A stretch of DNA of 64,000 nucleotides from a virus. The first letter of the stretch is position 1; every line of letters begins with the position of its first letter. The stretch spans positions 124,001 through 188,000 of IMG/VR virus record IMGVR_UViG_3300020473_000013; one strand, given 5' to 3'. Of this stretch, positions 6,765-15,228 are shown one piece after another. The position numbers and the translations under genes were made by a program. The notes beneath the pieces are model-generated. The model saw only the letters and a program-made list of their open reading frames with translations, made no database searches and was not told the DNA's origin.

Positions 6765-7583
6765 ATGACTCTCCAAGTACGGGAACACATCACCAACACC
6801 GTAGCCAAGACGGGTGACCGATCCTGCTCGGTGCTGATGTCCTCTGGGATCGACAGCCACAGCGTCCTGTTCTCGTGCTTGGACGCTGGTCTGAAACCTG
6901 TAATCACCTCATTCACCTTGGATGACCGCGAGTCTCGCGACTTCCGAGCAGCGCGCCACGCTGCGGCCTACTTCGATCTGGAGTTCAGGCCCGTAGTTCT
7001 CAGCACGGACCTCACCAAGTTGAAGAAGCGCGTTCTCCAGATGGCGCGCCTTGGAGTTAAGGGTAAGACCGCCTTCGAGTGTCTCTGGCCTATGTTTACC
7101 GCGTTCTCTGCAATCAAGGAGGACGTGGTGTTTAGCGGTTACGGCGCCGACGCCTATTTCGCCTTGAGCAAGCGCGGCACCATGCACTATAAGGACGACG
7201 TGAGCAAGTACGCTCTGGAGGCTTTCGAGAAGTACAAGGAGCCCGACTCCCAGCTCAACGTCCTCAAGGCGTTCGCTGCCAAACGCGGTATCACCTACGC
7301 TCCTCCGTGGTTGAACAAGCACATCACCCGCCAGGTTCGGGAGCGTGTCTTCACCTGGGACGAGTTGAATCGGCCCAAGCAAAAGAATCCCGTCCGTGAG
7401 CAGTACGCCGAGTACCTCGCGGGCTGCATGGTGTACAATCATGTAAACTACCAGCTAGGCGACAGCGGAATCTCCGAGTTATTCACCAAACTACTGGACG
7501 ATCCTGTCTGGAACGCTGCGGGCTACAAATCAACCACGGGCATTTTTAACTCCGTGGTTCGAGGGGAGATCACTCAGGTATGA
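6765..7583 (+). CDS. Asparagine-synthetase-like PP-loop ATPase, no glutaminase domain
   Basis: 272 residues. The PP-loop SSGIDS (26-31) replaces the usual SGGxDS, and VVFSGYGADAYF (121-132) matches the GEGADELF signature of the asparagine synthetase C-terminal domain. These enzymes activate a carboxylate as acyl-AMP and pass it to an amine. The N-terminal glutaminase domain of AsnB is absent, so the amine would be free ammonia or another amino compound. It starts eight bases after the CmoA-like stop behind AAGGTG. A carboxymethyl base in DNA would be a logical substrate. Family is confident; substrate is inferred from context only. Confidence 0.8.
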   Translation: MTLQVREHITNTVAKTGDRSCSVLMSSGIDSHSVLFSCLDAGLKPVITSFTLDDRESRDFRAARHAAAYFDLEFRPVVLSTDLTKLKKRVLQMARLGVKGKTAFECLWPMFTAFSAIKEDVVFSGYGADAYFALSKRGTMHYKDDVSKYALEAFEKYKEPDSQLNVLKAFAAKRGITYAPPWLNKHITRQVRERVFTWDELNRPKQKNPVREQYAEYLAGCMVYNHVNYQLGDSGISELFTKLLDDPVWNAAGYKSTTGIFNSVVRGEITQV

Positions 7584-8032
7584 ATCCGTTTACCCATCTA
7601 CGCGCTCAGGTGAAAGCCAATCTGGAGCGCGAAGCGAAGCTGTCTCCTGCAGAGAGACGGCAGCATCAATGGCAGTTCTTCACGACCGTAGGCGAAGTCA
7701 CCTACATCGTAGGCAAAGGCGGTGCCAACACCATGTTCTATATGGTTGGCCAGAACGGTGAACGACACATGTGCAGCCCCAAGGACATGCTGGACATTAT
7801 CAGCTCCTGGGGCCAGTCACGGTTCGCTGTGTACGCTGTCTGTAAGAAGCCCAGCAAGTTCAGCCACGGTCCTTTCCAATCCGAGGAAGAGGCACTCGCC
7901 GTAAAGGATGCGCCGAAAGGAAGCTACATCGTTGGCATCACACCCGAGAACAAGGTGATCAGACTCCACAAGCTCAAGAGCGGCCTGATGGATGACAAGT
8001 GGGTCCCGTTCAAGCCGAAGAAGAAAGGATAG
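7580..8032 (+). CDS. Hypothetical protein translated with the PP-loop enzyme
   Basis: 150 residues, starting in an ATGA overlap with the PP-loop gene, so translation is coupled. It is moderately basic, with a helical N-terminus (about 1-30), a beta-rich middle (TYIVGKGG at about 41-48) and a Lys-rich end. No family is recognised. The tight coupling makes it a candidate accessory factor of the same pathway, for instance a substrate carrier or DNA-binding partner. Confidence 0.7.
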   Translation: MNPFTHLRAQVKANLEREAKLSPAERRQHQWQFFTTVGEVTYIVGKGGANTMFYMVGQNGERHMCSPKDMLDIISSWGQSRFAVYAVCKKPSKFSHGPFQSEEEALAVKDAPKGSYIVGITPENKVIRLHKLKSGLMDDKWVPFKPKKKG

Positions 8033-8036
8033 CACT

Positions 8037-8258
8037 ATGTTTGGATGGCTCCGTCGATTATTCCCTGCGCGTGACTGGTACCGCGAGGGTTGGGACACCG
8101 CTGATAAGGCTATGGAGAGTGCGGTTGATCCTGAGGACACGGCAAAAGAACTCTACATAATGTCCGACGGAGCATTCAACTTCAAGAAACGCCACTACGA
8201 ATTTGATCGAGGGATACAGGCACGACTTGCCGAGCTTGGATACTTCGATAACGATTAA
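8037..8258 (+). CDS. Hypothetical protein, 73 residues
   Basis: The start is the ATG four bases after the previous stop, with AAAGGAT as ribosome site. The protein begins MFGWLRRLFPARDWY, an amphipathic aromatic and basic stretch that could associate with membrane or protein, and continues with two helices rich in Asp/Glu. No family is recognised. It seems to close this operon. The 155 bases that follow (8259-8413) show no gene or clear signal beyond the GGAGAG ribosome site of the lipoprotein. Confidence 0.65.
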   Translation: MFGWLRRLFPARDWYREGWDTADKAMESAVDPEDTAKELYIMSDGAFNFKKRHYEFDRGIQARLAELGYFDND

Positions 8259-8413
8259 ACCACCCGCGGGCGTAGAGGTAGTGTGGGAGACTTTGAAGCT
8301 GCCCGAAAGCAGTGGAGTCGCTAATGTCCTCCGGCATCCGTCCTTCGTGACGTAAAACGCAACACTGCCGCCGATAACCACCATCCGTCCGCACCTTATT
8401 CCGAGGAGAGATC

Positions 8414-8704
8414 ATGCGTAAGGTTCTCGTCCTGACAAGCAGAACGCCCTTGGCTCTGGTCGTTGTGTTGGCTTTAGCAGGAGTGACCGGTTGTTCCGAC
8501 AACGAAGCCGACGCACAGGAGCCTGGCAGATTCACCCGAATCGACAACTTCCGCATCTTCGATGGAGATCGGCGGAAAGAAGGATATACACTACGCGACA
8601 GAGAGACTGGCAACTGCTACCTGTGGTTGTGGGGCGGGTCCGGAAACGGCGGGCCTGCCATTACGTCCATCGACTGTCCAGACCCTGAACAGGAGGCACC
8701 ATGA
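8414..8704 (+). CDS. Small phage lipoprotein
   Basis: 96 residues with a classic lipoprotein signal: basic start (MRKV), a hydrophobic core (about residues 12-23) and a lipobox VTGC ending at Cys27. The mature part is short, beta-like and ends acidic. A GGAGAG site precedes the ATG. Phage lipoproteins made in the infected cell often block superinfection or protect the envelope, and this is the likeliest role, but it is inferred. Its last codons overlap the next start (ATGA), tying it to a metalloprotease-like protein. Confidence 0.8.
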   Translation: MRKVLVLTSRTPLALVVVLALAGVTGCSDNEADAQEPGRFTRIDNFRIFDGDRRKEGYTLRDRETGNCYLWLWGGSGNGGPAITSIDCPDPEQEAP

Positions 8705-9684
8705 CCGTAGCAGTAGAGAAGGACGATTACATCATCGTGAAGCATCGGAACAACAAGCCGACGCTTTGCTTCGTCCTCAACGCCAAGACCAAACGGGCTG
8801 TCATCGAGAAGACCTTGCTGTCCGACGAGCCGGAGCATATCACCTACGAAGACGAGAAGCTCCTGTGCAATCTCGGGCCCAATCCTCAGCACGGGAAAAT
8901 CTACGGTGTTGATGTTACGCCTTACAAGGACACCATCGAGACCAAGCGCTTCGGCCCTATTTTGCTTTTCCGCGACCTGGACAAGAAGGAACTCAAGGCT
9001 CTACGCAAAGCCATGAAGTCCGTGTTCGATATGTTCGAGAAGGAAGCGAGCACCGCGTTTCTTCCGCTGTATCAGATTCACCTCTTGCCGAAGAAGGGTA
9101 AGTACGCCGGCGTGTACATCGCCAAGACCAAAGGTTCCGAAGTATACGATCAGATCAAGCTCCATCCCGAGTCCTTCGCCGACCCTATCTACAACGAGTA
9201 CCTTATCGCCCACGAGTTCGCGCACGGCCTCTGGTACCGTTGCGTTCCACTGGAGCTGCGGGTCAAGTGGATGAAGCTCTACCAGAAACGCCTAAAGCTC
9301 AGCTCCATCGACGAGAAACACCTCGGTGAGTTGTGCCACGACGTTGTTCGGTACGAAGGCGGTATCCGCGACTACATGAAGGAAGTGGCGGACGATGATG
9401 AGAAGCTGGTCATCAAGGAAGTCCTGACCTACTTCAAGAAATATCACAGCATGGCGGCGCAAGACGTTGACCTGATGCTTGCTCACGACAGCGGTAAGCT
9501 GGCTGATATGTGGCCTACCCGCGCCCTGTTGTCCGAGAGCCGGCCTGACATTTCTCAGTATTCGATGACGAAGGTCGAAGAATTTTTCGCCGAGGCCGTA
9601 GCTTATCACTTCTCCGGTCGCCAGCTTCCGAAAGACGTGGCCAAAGGTCTCAAAGCCACCTTCGCAAAGGCGAAACTGGTATGA
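8701..9684 (+). CDS. Zincin-like protein with HEFAH motif
   Basis: 327 residues. LIAHEFAHGLWY (about residues 169-180) is the HExxH zinc site of metalloproteases, and FFAEAVAYH (about 299-307) supplies a plausible third ligand Glu, as in gluzincins. The first 100 residues are a beta-rich domain. There is no signal peptide, so it should act in the cytoplasm or in the virion. It is coupled by an ATGA overlap to the lipoprotein upstream. A peptidase or a structural zincin are both possible. A 20-codon frame in ATGA overlap with the end (9681-9743) is too short to support. A terminator follows. Confidence 0.7.
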   Translation: MTVAVEKDDYIIVKHRNNKPTLCFVLNAKTKRAVIEKTLLSDEPEHITYEDEKLLCNLGPNPQHGKIYGVDVTPYKDTIETKRFGPILLFRDLDKKELKALRKAMKSVFDMFEKEASTAFLPLYQIHLLPKKGKYAGVYIAKTKGSEVYDQIKLHPESFADPIYNEYLIAHEFAHGLWYRCVPLELRVKWMKLYQKRLKLSSIDEKHLGELCHDVVRYEGGIRDYMKEVADDDEKLVIKEVLTYFKKYHSMAAQDVDLMLAHDSGKLADMWPTRALLSESRPDISQYSMTKVEEFFAEAVAYHFSGRQLPKDVAKGLKATFAKAKLV

Positions 9685-9784
9685 GCACTATCACGGTATT
9701 CCTAGAGGCTGGGTGCAAGCGTGCGTTGGCGCCTGCTTCTTGAGTATCGCGCACACCTCTATTAAAACCTCCGTTACATCCTTG

Positions 9785-9807
9785 GGGAGCCTTTGGGCTC
9801 CCTTTTT
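9785..9807 (+). terminator. Rho-independent terminator
   Basis: GGGAGCC and GGCTCCC form a perfect seven-base-pair stem with a four-base loop, followed by five T. It ends the lipoprotein/zincin unit. A TGTAAATA motif begins 12 bases later. Confidence 0.85.
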
Positions 9808-9818
9808 CGTTCCAAAAC

Positions 9819-9833
9819 TGTAAATACTGGACA
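9819..9833 (+). promoter_or_regulatory. TGTAAATA-N4-ACA, putative phage promoter
   Basis: TGTAAATA follows directly after a strong terminator, and CTGG then ACAATAGC comes next. The gene it serves starts 36 bases further on. A terminator immediately upstream argues for a new transcription start here. Confidence 0.65.
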
Positions 9834-9861
9834 ATAGCTTTCTTTACTTTGGTGATTGTAT

Positions 9862-10608
9862 ATGCACGTCTTGGCGGAGATCGTCGAGAGGAATACTGAG
9901 CTTTTTAGCGGAGTGCACCAGCACAGGCCCAACGGCCTGCGGACTGTCCGCCCATTGTATCCCAATCGAATCAAGTTTATTTGTAGCCCTAATCGCTACC
10001 AGTTTTTGTATCCTGGTTTGTACTTTGAAATTCCTGAACGCCTGTCCTTGTATGAGATGGAGTTGTTAGAGTCAGCCGTGCTTAAGGTGCTACGCACTAA
10101 GGCGCACAAGGCAACAACAACTCCTCTCCAGATTCCCGAGACTTTAGGCAGAAAGTTGAGTGCGTCCACGAGTTCGTTCCTGTTCAATGGATTCGTAACG
10201 CGCAAGCACAAGACGTACCTGAAGTCGGCCAAGTGCGTCTGGATCGACCCGACGCCCGGCCTGTACTCTACTTCGATTCTGGAGCCTGAGTACGGGGAGG
10301 TGTTCTCCATCGAGGACACAGGTTCAATCCTGAGTTCCTTGATCACCATGTTGACCCTGTGTTGTGGTCCTGTACGCGACAGTCGGGGAGACGTTGCCAA
10401 GCGCAATATTTCCCTTGTCCGTGCTGCGTATCCCGAGGCGCACACTCCTGACCTGAACATCGGTAAGCTCGGAGAGTTGTCCTTGTCGTTTGGCAGCATC
10501 ACCCTGCAGGACTTCGAGAGTCCCCTGGGTGTAAATGTTGTGCAGGCGATGCTGTACTCTTTCCTGGACCTGCAGACCGATCTATCCAATTACATGAGGT
10601 GGCGTTAA
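9862..10608 (+). CDS. Hypothetical protein upstream of the clamp loader
   Basis: 248 residues, begun at the ATG five bases after GGTGAT. It is mixed alpha/beta with a basic N-terminal third and no recognised motif. It precedes the clamp loader, with which it shares a one-base TAATG overlap, so a link to replication is plausible but unproven. Near its 3' end (10530) it contains TGTAAATG-N4-GCA, which could be an internal promoter for the clamp loader. Confidence 0.7.
   Translation: MHVLAEIVERNTELFSGVHQHRPNGLRTVRPLYPNRIKFICSPNRYQFLYPGLYFEIPERLSLYEMELLESAVLKVLRTKAHKATTTPLQIPETLGRKLSASTSSFLFNGFVTRKHKTYLKSAKCVWIDPTPGLYSTSILEPEYGEVFSIEDTGSILSSLITMLTLCCGPVRDSRGDVAKRNISLVRAAYPEAHTPDLNIGKLGELSLSFGSITLQDFESPLGVNVVQAMLYSFLDLQTDLSNYMRWR
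10530..10544 (+). promoter_or_regulatory. Possible internal promoter TGTAAATG-N4-GCA
   Basis: Inside the preceding gene, 78 bases before the clamp loader ATG. It matches seven of eight bases of the octamer and has GCA at the same distance as the intergenic copies. It could be chance. Confidence 0.3.
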
Positions 10609-11774
10609 TGGCTAAGAAGAAAACATCTAAGTCCGATAAGGAACCCCAGGTTAAGGGAGCGGCTACTAGCCAGTCGCTCGCCGTGAAGTATCGACCGCGG
10701 AAGATGAAGGACCTCGTCGGTCAGAATCACATCACGTCCCAGCTCAAGGGCATGATGAAGCAGAACAAGGTACCGGGAGCTTTCCTGCTGGAAGGTCAAA
10801 CCGGTGGCGGTAAGACAACGCTGGCTCGAATCCTCCATCGGTACCTGAACTGTGAGAAAGGCACGGCGTGCGGCAAGTGTGAGTCCTGCCGCATCAACCC
10901 GAACAGCCATCCCGACCTCGTCTCTATCAACGCGGGTGAGAACGGGCGTGTGGATGACATCCGCAAGCTGATCAAAGGTAGCAAGGTCGCTCCGTATCAC
11001 AACAAGCGCATCATCCTGATCGACGAGGCTCACAAGCTGACTGGTGCTTCTGCCGAGGCTCTGCTTGTTCCGATCGAGGAACCGAGTCGTGATACCATCT
11101 GGATTCTCTGCACCACGAATCCGGAGAAGATGCTGCCAACTATCGTGAACCGCTGCACCCGCTTCACCATGAAGCCTGTGGAGCATGAGCCCATCGTTAA
11201 ACGTCTGGGCGACATTGCGCAGAAGGAAGGCGTGGACCTGTCATCCGAGTCTGGTGTTGAAGCGCTCGGCCTTATCGCCGACTTCTCCAACGGCAGTATG
11301 CGTCAAGCCATCGCGTTGTTGGAGAACGTGCTGTATGCCGCGGCAGGCGGAGCTGACATTAGCAGCAAGGACGTTCTGGCGTCTTTCATCCAGAACTCCG
11401 AGGTCGATCTGGACAAAGCTGCCGTCAGCCTCGTGGCCGCCCTGATGAACAACGACCTCAAAGGCGCTATCCGGTTCGTGCGCAAGGCCGCTAACCCACG
11501 CGGCATGCTTAGCAAGTCCCGCTGGCTCGTCGATTATCTGATCGGCACTAAGACCAAGACCGCCAAGTTCAAGCCGTATTCAGGCCGCGTGTTCGAGAAG
11601 CTGGCGAAAGACAAGGGTATCGAGGTGCGTCTGGACATGCTCCTCATGTTACAGATGGCTCTGGTCGATGCGGAAATGAAGATGAACAGCACGTCCATCG
11701 ACGAGTCCGTTCTTCTCCAGACGGCTATCGCCAAGTTTGCCTTCGATAATGCGGAAGAAGAAGAGGATGAGTAA
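10608..11774 (+). CDS. dnaX: DnaX-like DNA polymerase III clamp loader subunit
   Basis: 388 residues. LAVKYRP (24-30) and the Walker A GQTGGGKT (63-70) are typical of gamma/tau. Four cysteines (82, 88, 91, 94) form the DnaX zinc module. ILIDEAH (136-142) is Walker B, and NRC (181-183) stands where SRC holds the arginine finger. A clamp-loader collar follows, and the end is acidic. The protein would load the DnaN-like clamp coded at 41664. No separate delta or delta' subunit is obvious in the window, so it may work alone, as a homo-oligomer or with host subunits. Start is the ATG after GAGGTGG. It overlaps the 46-residue gene downstream. Confidence 0.92.
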   Translation: MAKKKTSKSDKEPQVKGAATSQSLAVKYRPRKMKDLVGQNHITSQLKGMMKQNKVPGAFLLEGQTGGGKTTLARILHRYLNCEKGTACGKCESCRINPNSHPDLVSINAGENGRVDDIRKLIKGSKVAPYHNKRIILIDEAHKLTGASAEALLVPIEEPSRDTIWILCTTNPEKMLPTIVNRCTRFTMKPVEHEPIVKRLGDIAQKEGVDLSSESGVEALGLIADFSNGSMRQAIALLENVLYAAAGGADISSKDVLASFIQNSEVDLDKAAVSLVAALMNNDLKGAIRFVRKAANPRGMLSKSRWLVDYLIGTKTKTAKFKPYSGRVFEKLAKDKGIEVRLDMLLMLQMALVDAEMKMNSTSIDESVLLQTAIAKFAFDNAEEEEDE

Positions 11775-11907
11775 GCGTCGTCATCCAACTCGGCCTCGCG
11801 TCAGCGTTCAGGTCCTCGATTCGTCTGAGGTTCGCCCGAAACCTGAGCGCGTCGAGTTCATCATCACCGCTCCGAAAGGCCCGATCATCACAGGAGGCAA
11901 GAAATGA
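11767..11907 (+). CDS. Small basic protein, 46 residues
   Basis: An ATG lies in the last codons of the clamp loader behind an AAGAAGAGG ribosome site, and the frame ends in an ATGA overlap with the next gene. Overlap at both ends is the style of real genes here. The peptide begins MSKRRHPTRPRVSVQV and is basic, without a recognised motif. Function unknown. Confidence 0.6.
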   Translation: MSKRRHPTRPRVSVQVLDSSEVRPKPERVEFIITAPKGPIITGGKK

Positions 11908-12242
11908 GCGCACTGATTCCTGGTTCCAAATGGTTCAGCAAGTCCGGTGACCAGTACACCGTTATAGGTGTGACGAACTCTGCCCTCAAGGCAGAAGGCA
12001 TCGAGCCGGGTGAGATCGTGCTGGCCAATGAGCGGGCGTCACCCGATCGGCGTGCCCAATATCCGCTCACGGCCATCATTGTTGGCGGCAACGGTATGTT
12101 GCATGCCTACACTTACGACGATATGGTGGCGTATAACACCTCGCTCGGAACCCTCAACCGCTTCGTCGTCTACAGAGGCCCGGATGGTCTAACATGGGCG
12201 CGCCATCCAGACAGCTTCCTCGAATCAATGACGCCCCAATAA
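11904..12242 (+). CDS. Hypothetical protein, 112 residues
   Basis: Starts in an ATGA overlap, with AGGAGG nine bases upstream. The N-terminal segment GSKWFSKSGDQYTVIGV (about 7-23) resembles small beta-barrel accessory proteins of phages, but I cannot assign a family. It lies between the clamp loader and the MazG-like gene and is probably co-transcribed with them. Confidence 0.7.
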   Translation: MSALIPGSKWFSKSGDQYTVIGVTNSALKAEGIEPGEIVLANERASPDRRAQYPLTAIIVGGNGMLHAYTYDDMVAYNTSLGTLNRFVVYRGPDGLTWARHPDSFLESMTPQ

Positions 12243-12252
12243 GGAGAGTAAC

Positions 12253-12810
12253 ATGGGTAAGAAAAAGCAGAAGCCTCATACCCCGAACCAACCCATCGCA
12301 GACAAGGTGGACGTGCGGACGCCTGTTCCGCGCTCCGACCAGCCAGAGCGAAAGCGTACGGAATCCGTTCAGATTCTCGACGCTGCCACGCACCAGCCCG
12401 TCAATGAGCCTGAACCGGAACAACCGAAGCAGGATGAAGGTGCTGGAGAGCAGCTCGGTTATCAGGAGCGCGTCGATACGTGGCTCCGCGAGACCTTTGG
12501 CGAACGTGTGCCTTACGATAAAACCCAGCGTAACCATCGCTTCCTCGAGGAAGCTCTGGAGCTGGTGCAGGCCTGCCATTGCTCTCGCGAGGAAGCCCAC
12601 AAGCTGGTGGACTACGTGTTCAGCCGTCCGCGAGGTGAGCTACGCCAAGAAGTAGGAGGCGCCGTGCTGTCTCTTGCCGCACTTTGTAACGCACAAGGTG
12701 TGAATATGGATGAGTGCGGCGAAGCAGGCCTTCAAGAGGTCTGGGAGCGCATCCCCGAGATTCGTGAGAAGCAGGCAAACATCCCGATGTTCTCCGCCCT
12801 GCCACGGTAA
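12253..12810 (+). CDS. MazG-like all-alpha NTP pyrophosphohydrolase
   Basis: 185 residues. The first 70 are a disordered Lys/Pro/Glu-rich tail. The domain follows with FLEEALELVQA (about 97-107) and LVDYVFSRPRGELRQEVGG (about 118-136), the pattern of acidic metal-binding helices in the MazG/phosphoribosyl-ATP pyrophosphohydrolase fold common in phages. Such enzymes hydrolyse nucleoside triphosphates, to clear unwanted dNTPs or to counter alarmones. A change of nucleotide pool would fit a phage with modified bases. AAGGAGAG precedes the ATG. Family fairly sure; substrate unknown. Confidence 0.8.
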   Translation: MGKKKQKPHTPNQPIADKVDVRTPVPRSDQPERKRTESVQILDAATHQPVNEPEPEQPKQDEGAGEQLGYQERVDTWLRETFGERVPYDKTQRNHRFLEEALELVQACHCSREEAHKLVDYVFSRPRGELRQEVGGAVLSLAALCNAQGVNMDECGEAGLQEVWERIPEIREKQANIPMFSALPR

Positions 12811-12834
12811 CCAACCAAAAGTAGGGACTGACCT

Positions 12835-15228
12835 GTGATTGAAGTTGATTCCTTTGTACTCCGTAACGTTGTCCATTTTAACGAGGCTAAAGTTCCCGTC
12901 AAAAAGAACTGCGGCCTCGTAATCATTTCTGGGTTGAATAAGGACAGCCGCATCGCGGAAGACCAAAACAACGGAGCGGGAAAGTCCCTTCTATGGAGCG
13001 CTATCCCGAACTGTCGTTATGCGGCTGCCCCTTCCTCCACCCTTAAGAACACCAAGAAAGACATGCTCGATAGCTCCAAGTCGGAGATCGAGATTCGCTT
13101 CCGTAACAACCACGGGCAGAAGGTGAGGTTCATCCAGAAGCCTACCAAGTGGTTGATCGAGGAGCAAGACCCTGAAACTGGTGAGATGGTAGACAGCAAG
13201 GCGCGCACCACTGCCATCCAACAGGAGAAGATGGCGGAGCATTTTCCTCTAACACAGGACGAGTTCTATGCCTATACTTACCTGTCGTCTATTCAAGGGC
13301 AGCGCCTGCACTTTCAAGTGGAGAAGCCGGCAGAACGCCTCAAGTTCATCACCTCTATCTTTCAGCTCGATTCTTACGACAAGCTGAAAAAGTATTTCAC
13401 CAACATGCTTGGTAGGATCAAGGACGAGCAGACCAAGTTCTCCGTCCTGGAGTCCAAGCTGTTGAACGTCAACACCCAGCTCGATAAGGTGGGCTGGACC
13501 GAGGACGACGCCAAGGACGCGAAGAAGGTAAAGGCTGAGTTCGCCGAGCTGCAGGATGAACGCGATTTGGTAGCCAAGAAGCTATCCGAATGCGAGCGGC
13601 TCCTCTCGTCTCTCAAGTCGTTGCTCAAGCTGGTTCGCAAGCGCGATGATCTTCTGGAGTCCTTTAACTCGGATAAGCCCCTTGAAGAAATCGTGGATAA
13701 GCTGCGCAAGCGGAAGAAAGTCATCCGCGAGTACGAAGCCTACCTTAAGTCCATGAAGTCCTACGAACGCAGCACCCAGCGTATTCGTGACAATCTGGAG
13801 GAGTTGGAGAAGCACGATCTGGAGCCCGCCAAGCGTTTGCGTAAGCGTCGCAAGGCTCTTATCAAGCGCGAAGAGGAGCTTCGTGCGCAGTGGGAAGATG
13901 AGCGCGATACCGTTGTCCGCCACGACCGCTGGACTAAGGTATACGACAAGGCAAAGGCCGCCCTGCAAGAACTTGGTTATGATTCTCCTCGGGAGGTCGA
14001 TACCGAGACGGACATAGACGACGAAATCTCCATCTGCCGCACCACGTTGAAGCTGCGTAAGCTATTGGACTCTGATCAAGACTCGCAGTGTCCGACGTGT
14101 ATGCAGTCCGTGGACATGAAGGCGATCACCAAGAACGTCAAGAAAGCTGAAAAGCGTCTGGTCAAACTCCAAGCTCTGGAAGAAGCACGTCAGGTGTACC
14201 GCCGCTGTTCCGACGCACGCACCGAACTCAAGAATATCGGTGACCGCCCTGACATCGAGAGCATCAAGGAGCAGCTCAACGAGGTACGTGCGGAGCGCAA
14301 GTCCATCGACGAGAAGCTCCATACGCATGAGCGCATCGCCGAGCTACGGGAGAACCTGAGCAACATCGAGAAGCCGACCGAACCGTCCAAGACACCTCCC
14401 AAGGGCGCGTCTGTCGATGACATCGACGATGCTCTGGCCCAGTGCCGCGAGCTATCCAACGTCGAGCACTCCATCGATAACATGGTAAGCAACGATGACG
14501 ACCTGGCCAAGGCTCTGGATGATCCTGAGTCCTATACCAGCAAGATGAAGAAGCGGAAGAAGAAGCATCAGGACAAGCTGGAGAAAATCGACGCACGTTA
14601 CCGCAAGCTGGTGAAGAAGAACAGCGACTATGACCTGCGTCTAGGCGAGTATCGTGTCTTGTCCAAGCAGAAGTTGGAACTGGAGTCGGACATGGAGGCA
14701 ATCCGTCCGATTCTGGAGAAGCGCGATCTGTACAAGGCTCTGGAAAAAGCGTACAGCGCCAAAGGCCTGAAGGTAGCTAAGGCAAACGAGATCGTCCGCT
14801 TGCTTGAAGCCAACCTCAATCGTTACTCCAACCTTGTGTTTGCCGAAGCATTCAAGTTCAACGTGTACGCCGCGGAGCAAGGTGTGTTCTGTGAGGTCGA
14901 TCGAGGTAACGGCAAGATAACGGACGTCCGCCTTATGTCTGGAGCGGAATCCGACAGTTTCCGTTTGCTGTTCATGCTTAGCTTGTTGCTAATGATCCCT
15001 GCGGAGCGTCGCACCAACTTCGTCGTGCTGGATGAACCTGATAGTCACATGGACTCGCGCACCCGATCCCTGTTCGCTGAGCGTTTCCTTCCGTTCTTGC
15101 GTGAAGTGGTCCCCCACGTGTTCCTCATCACTCCGAAGGATCACCACCTCTATCAGGAGTGTGAACGCTGGGTAGTCGTTAAAGAAGGTGGTGTGTCTAT
15201 CCTCAATCGCAAAGGTATCGCAGCATGA
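12835..15228 (+). CDS. Rad50/SbcC-like recombination ATPase (T4 gp46-like)
   Basis: 797 residues from a GTG start behind AGGGA. The N-terminal ATPase half has NNGAGKS (about 45-51). Long charged coiled coils run from about 190 to 640, interrupted by the zinc hook CPTC (419-422). The C-terminal half has the ABC signature around LMSGAES (about 699-705) and Walker B VVLDEPD (about 730-736). With the Mre11-like nuclease coded at 16358 it should process DNA ends for recombination-dependent replication. Two small unknown genes lie between the partners, and an ATGA overlap joins it to the first of them. Confidence 0.93.
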   Translation: MIEVDSFVLRNVVHFNEAKVPVKKNCGLVIISGLNKDSRIAEDQNNGAGKSLLWSAIPNCRYAAAPSSTLKNTKKDMLDSSKSEIEIRFRNNHGQKVRFIQKPTKWLIEEQDPETGEMVDSKARTTAIQQEKMAEHFPLTQDEFYAYTYLSSIQGQRLHFQVEKPAERLKFITSIFQLDSYDKLKKYFTNMLGRIKDEQTKFSVLESKLLNVNTQLDKVGWTEDDAKDAKKVKAEFAELQDERDLVAKKLSECERLLSSLKSLLKLVRKRDDLLESFNSDKPLEEIVDKLRKRKKVIREYEAYLKSMKSYERSTQRIRDNLEELEKHDLEPAKRLRKRRKALIKREEELRAQWEDERDTVVRHDRWTKVYDKAKAALQELGYDSPREVDTETDIDDEISICRTTLKLRKLLDSDQDSQCPTCMQSVDMKAITKNVKKAEKRLVKLQALEEARQVYRRCSDARTELKNIGDRPDIESIKEQLNEVRAERKSIDEKLHTHERIAELRENLSNIEKPTEPSKTPPKGASVDDIDDALAQCRELSNVEHSIDNMVSNDDDLAKALDDPESYTSKMKKRKKKHQDKLEKIDARYRKLVKKNSDYDLRLGEYRVLSKQKLELESDMEAIRPILEKRDLYKALEKAYSAKGLKVAKANEIVRLLEANLNRYSNLVFAEAFKFNVYAAEQGVFCEVDRGNGKITDVRLMSGAESDSFRLLFMLSLLLMIPAERRTNFVVLDEPDSHMDSRTRSLFAERFLPFLREVVPHVFLITPKDHHLYQECERWVVVKEGGVSILNRKGIAA

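Noticed and set aside
7444-7451. TGTAAACT inside the PP-loop gene as a promoter
   Set aside because: Lies in mid-gene, lacks the full octamer and the downstream GCA.
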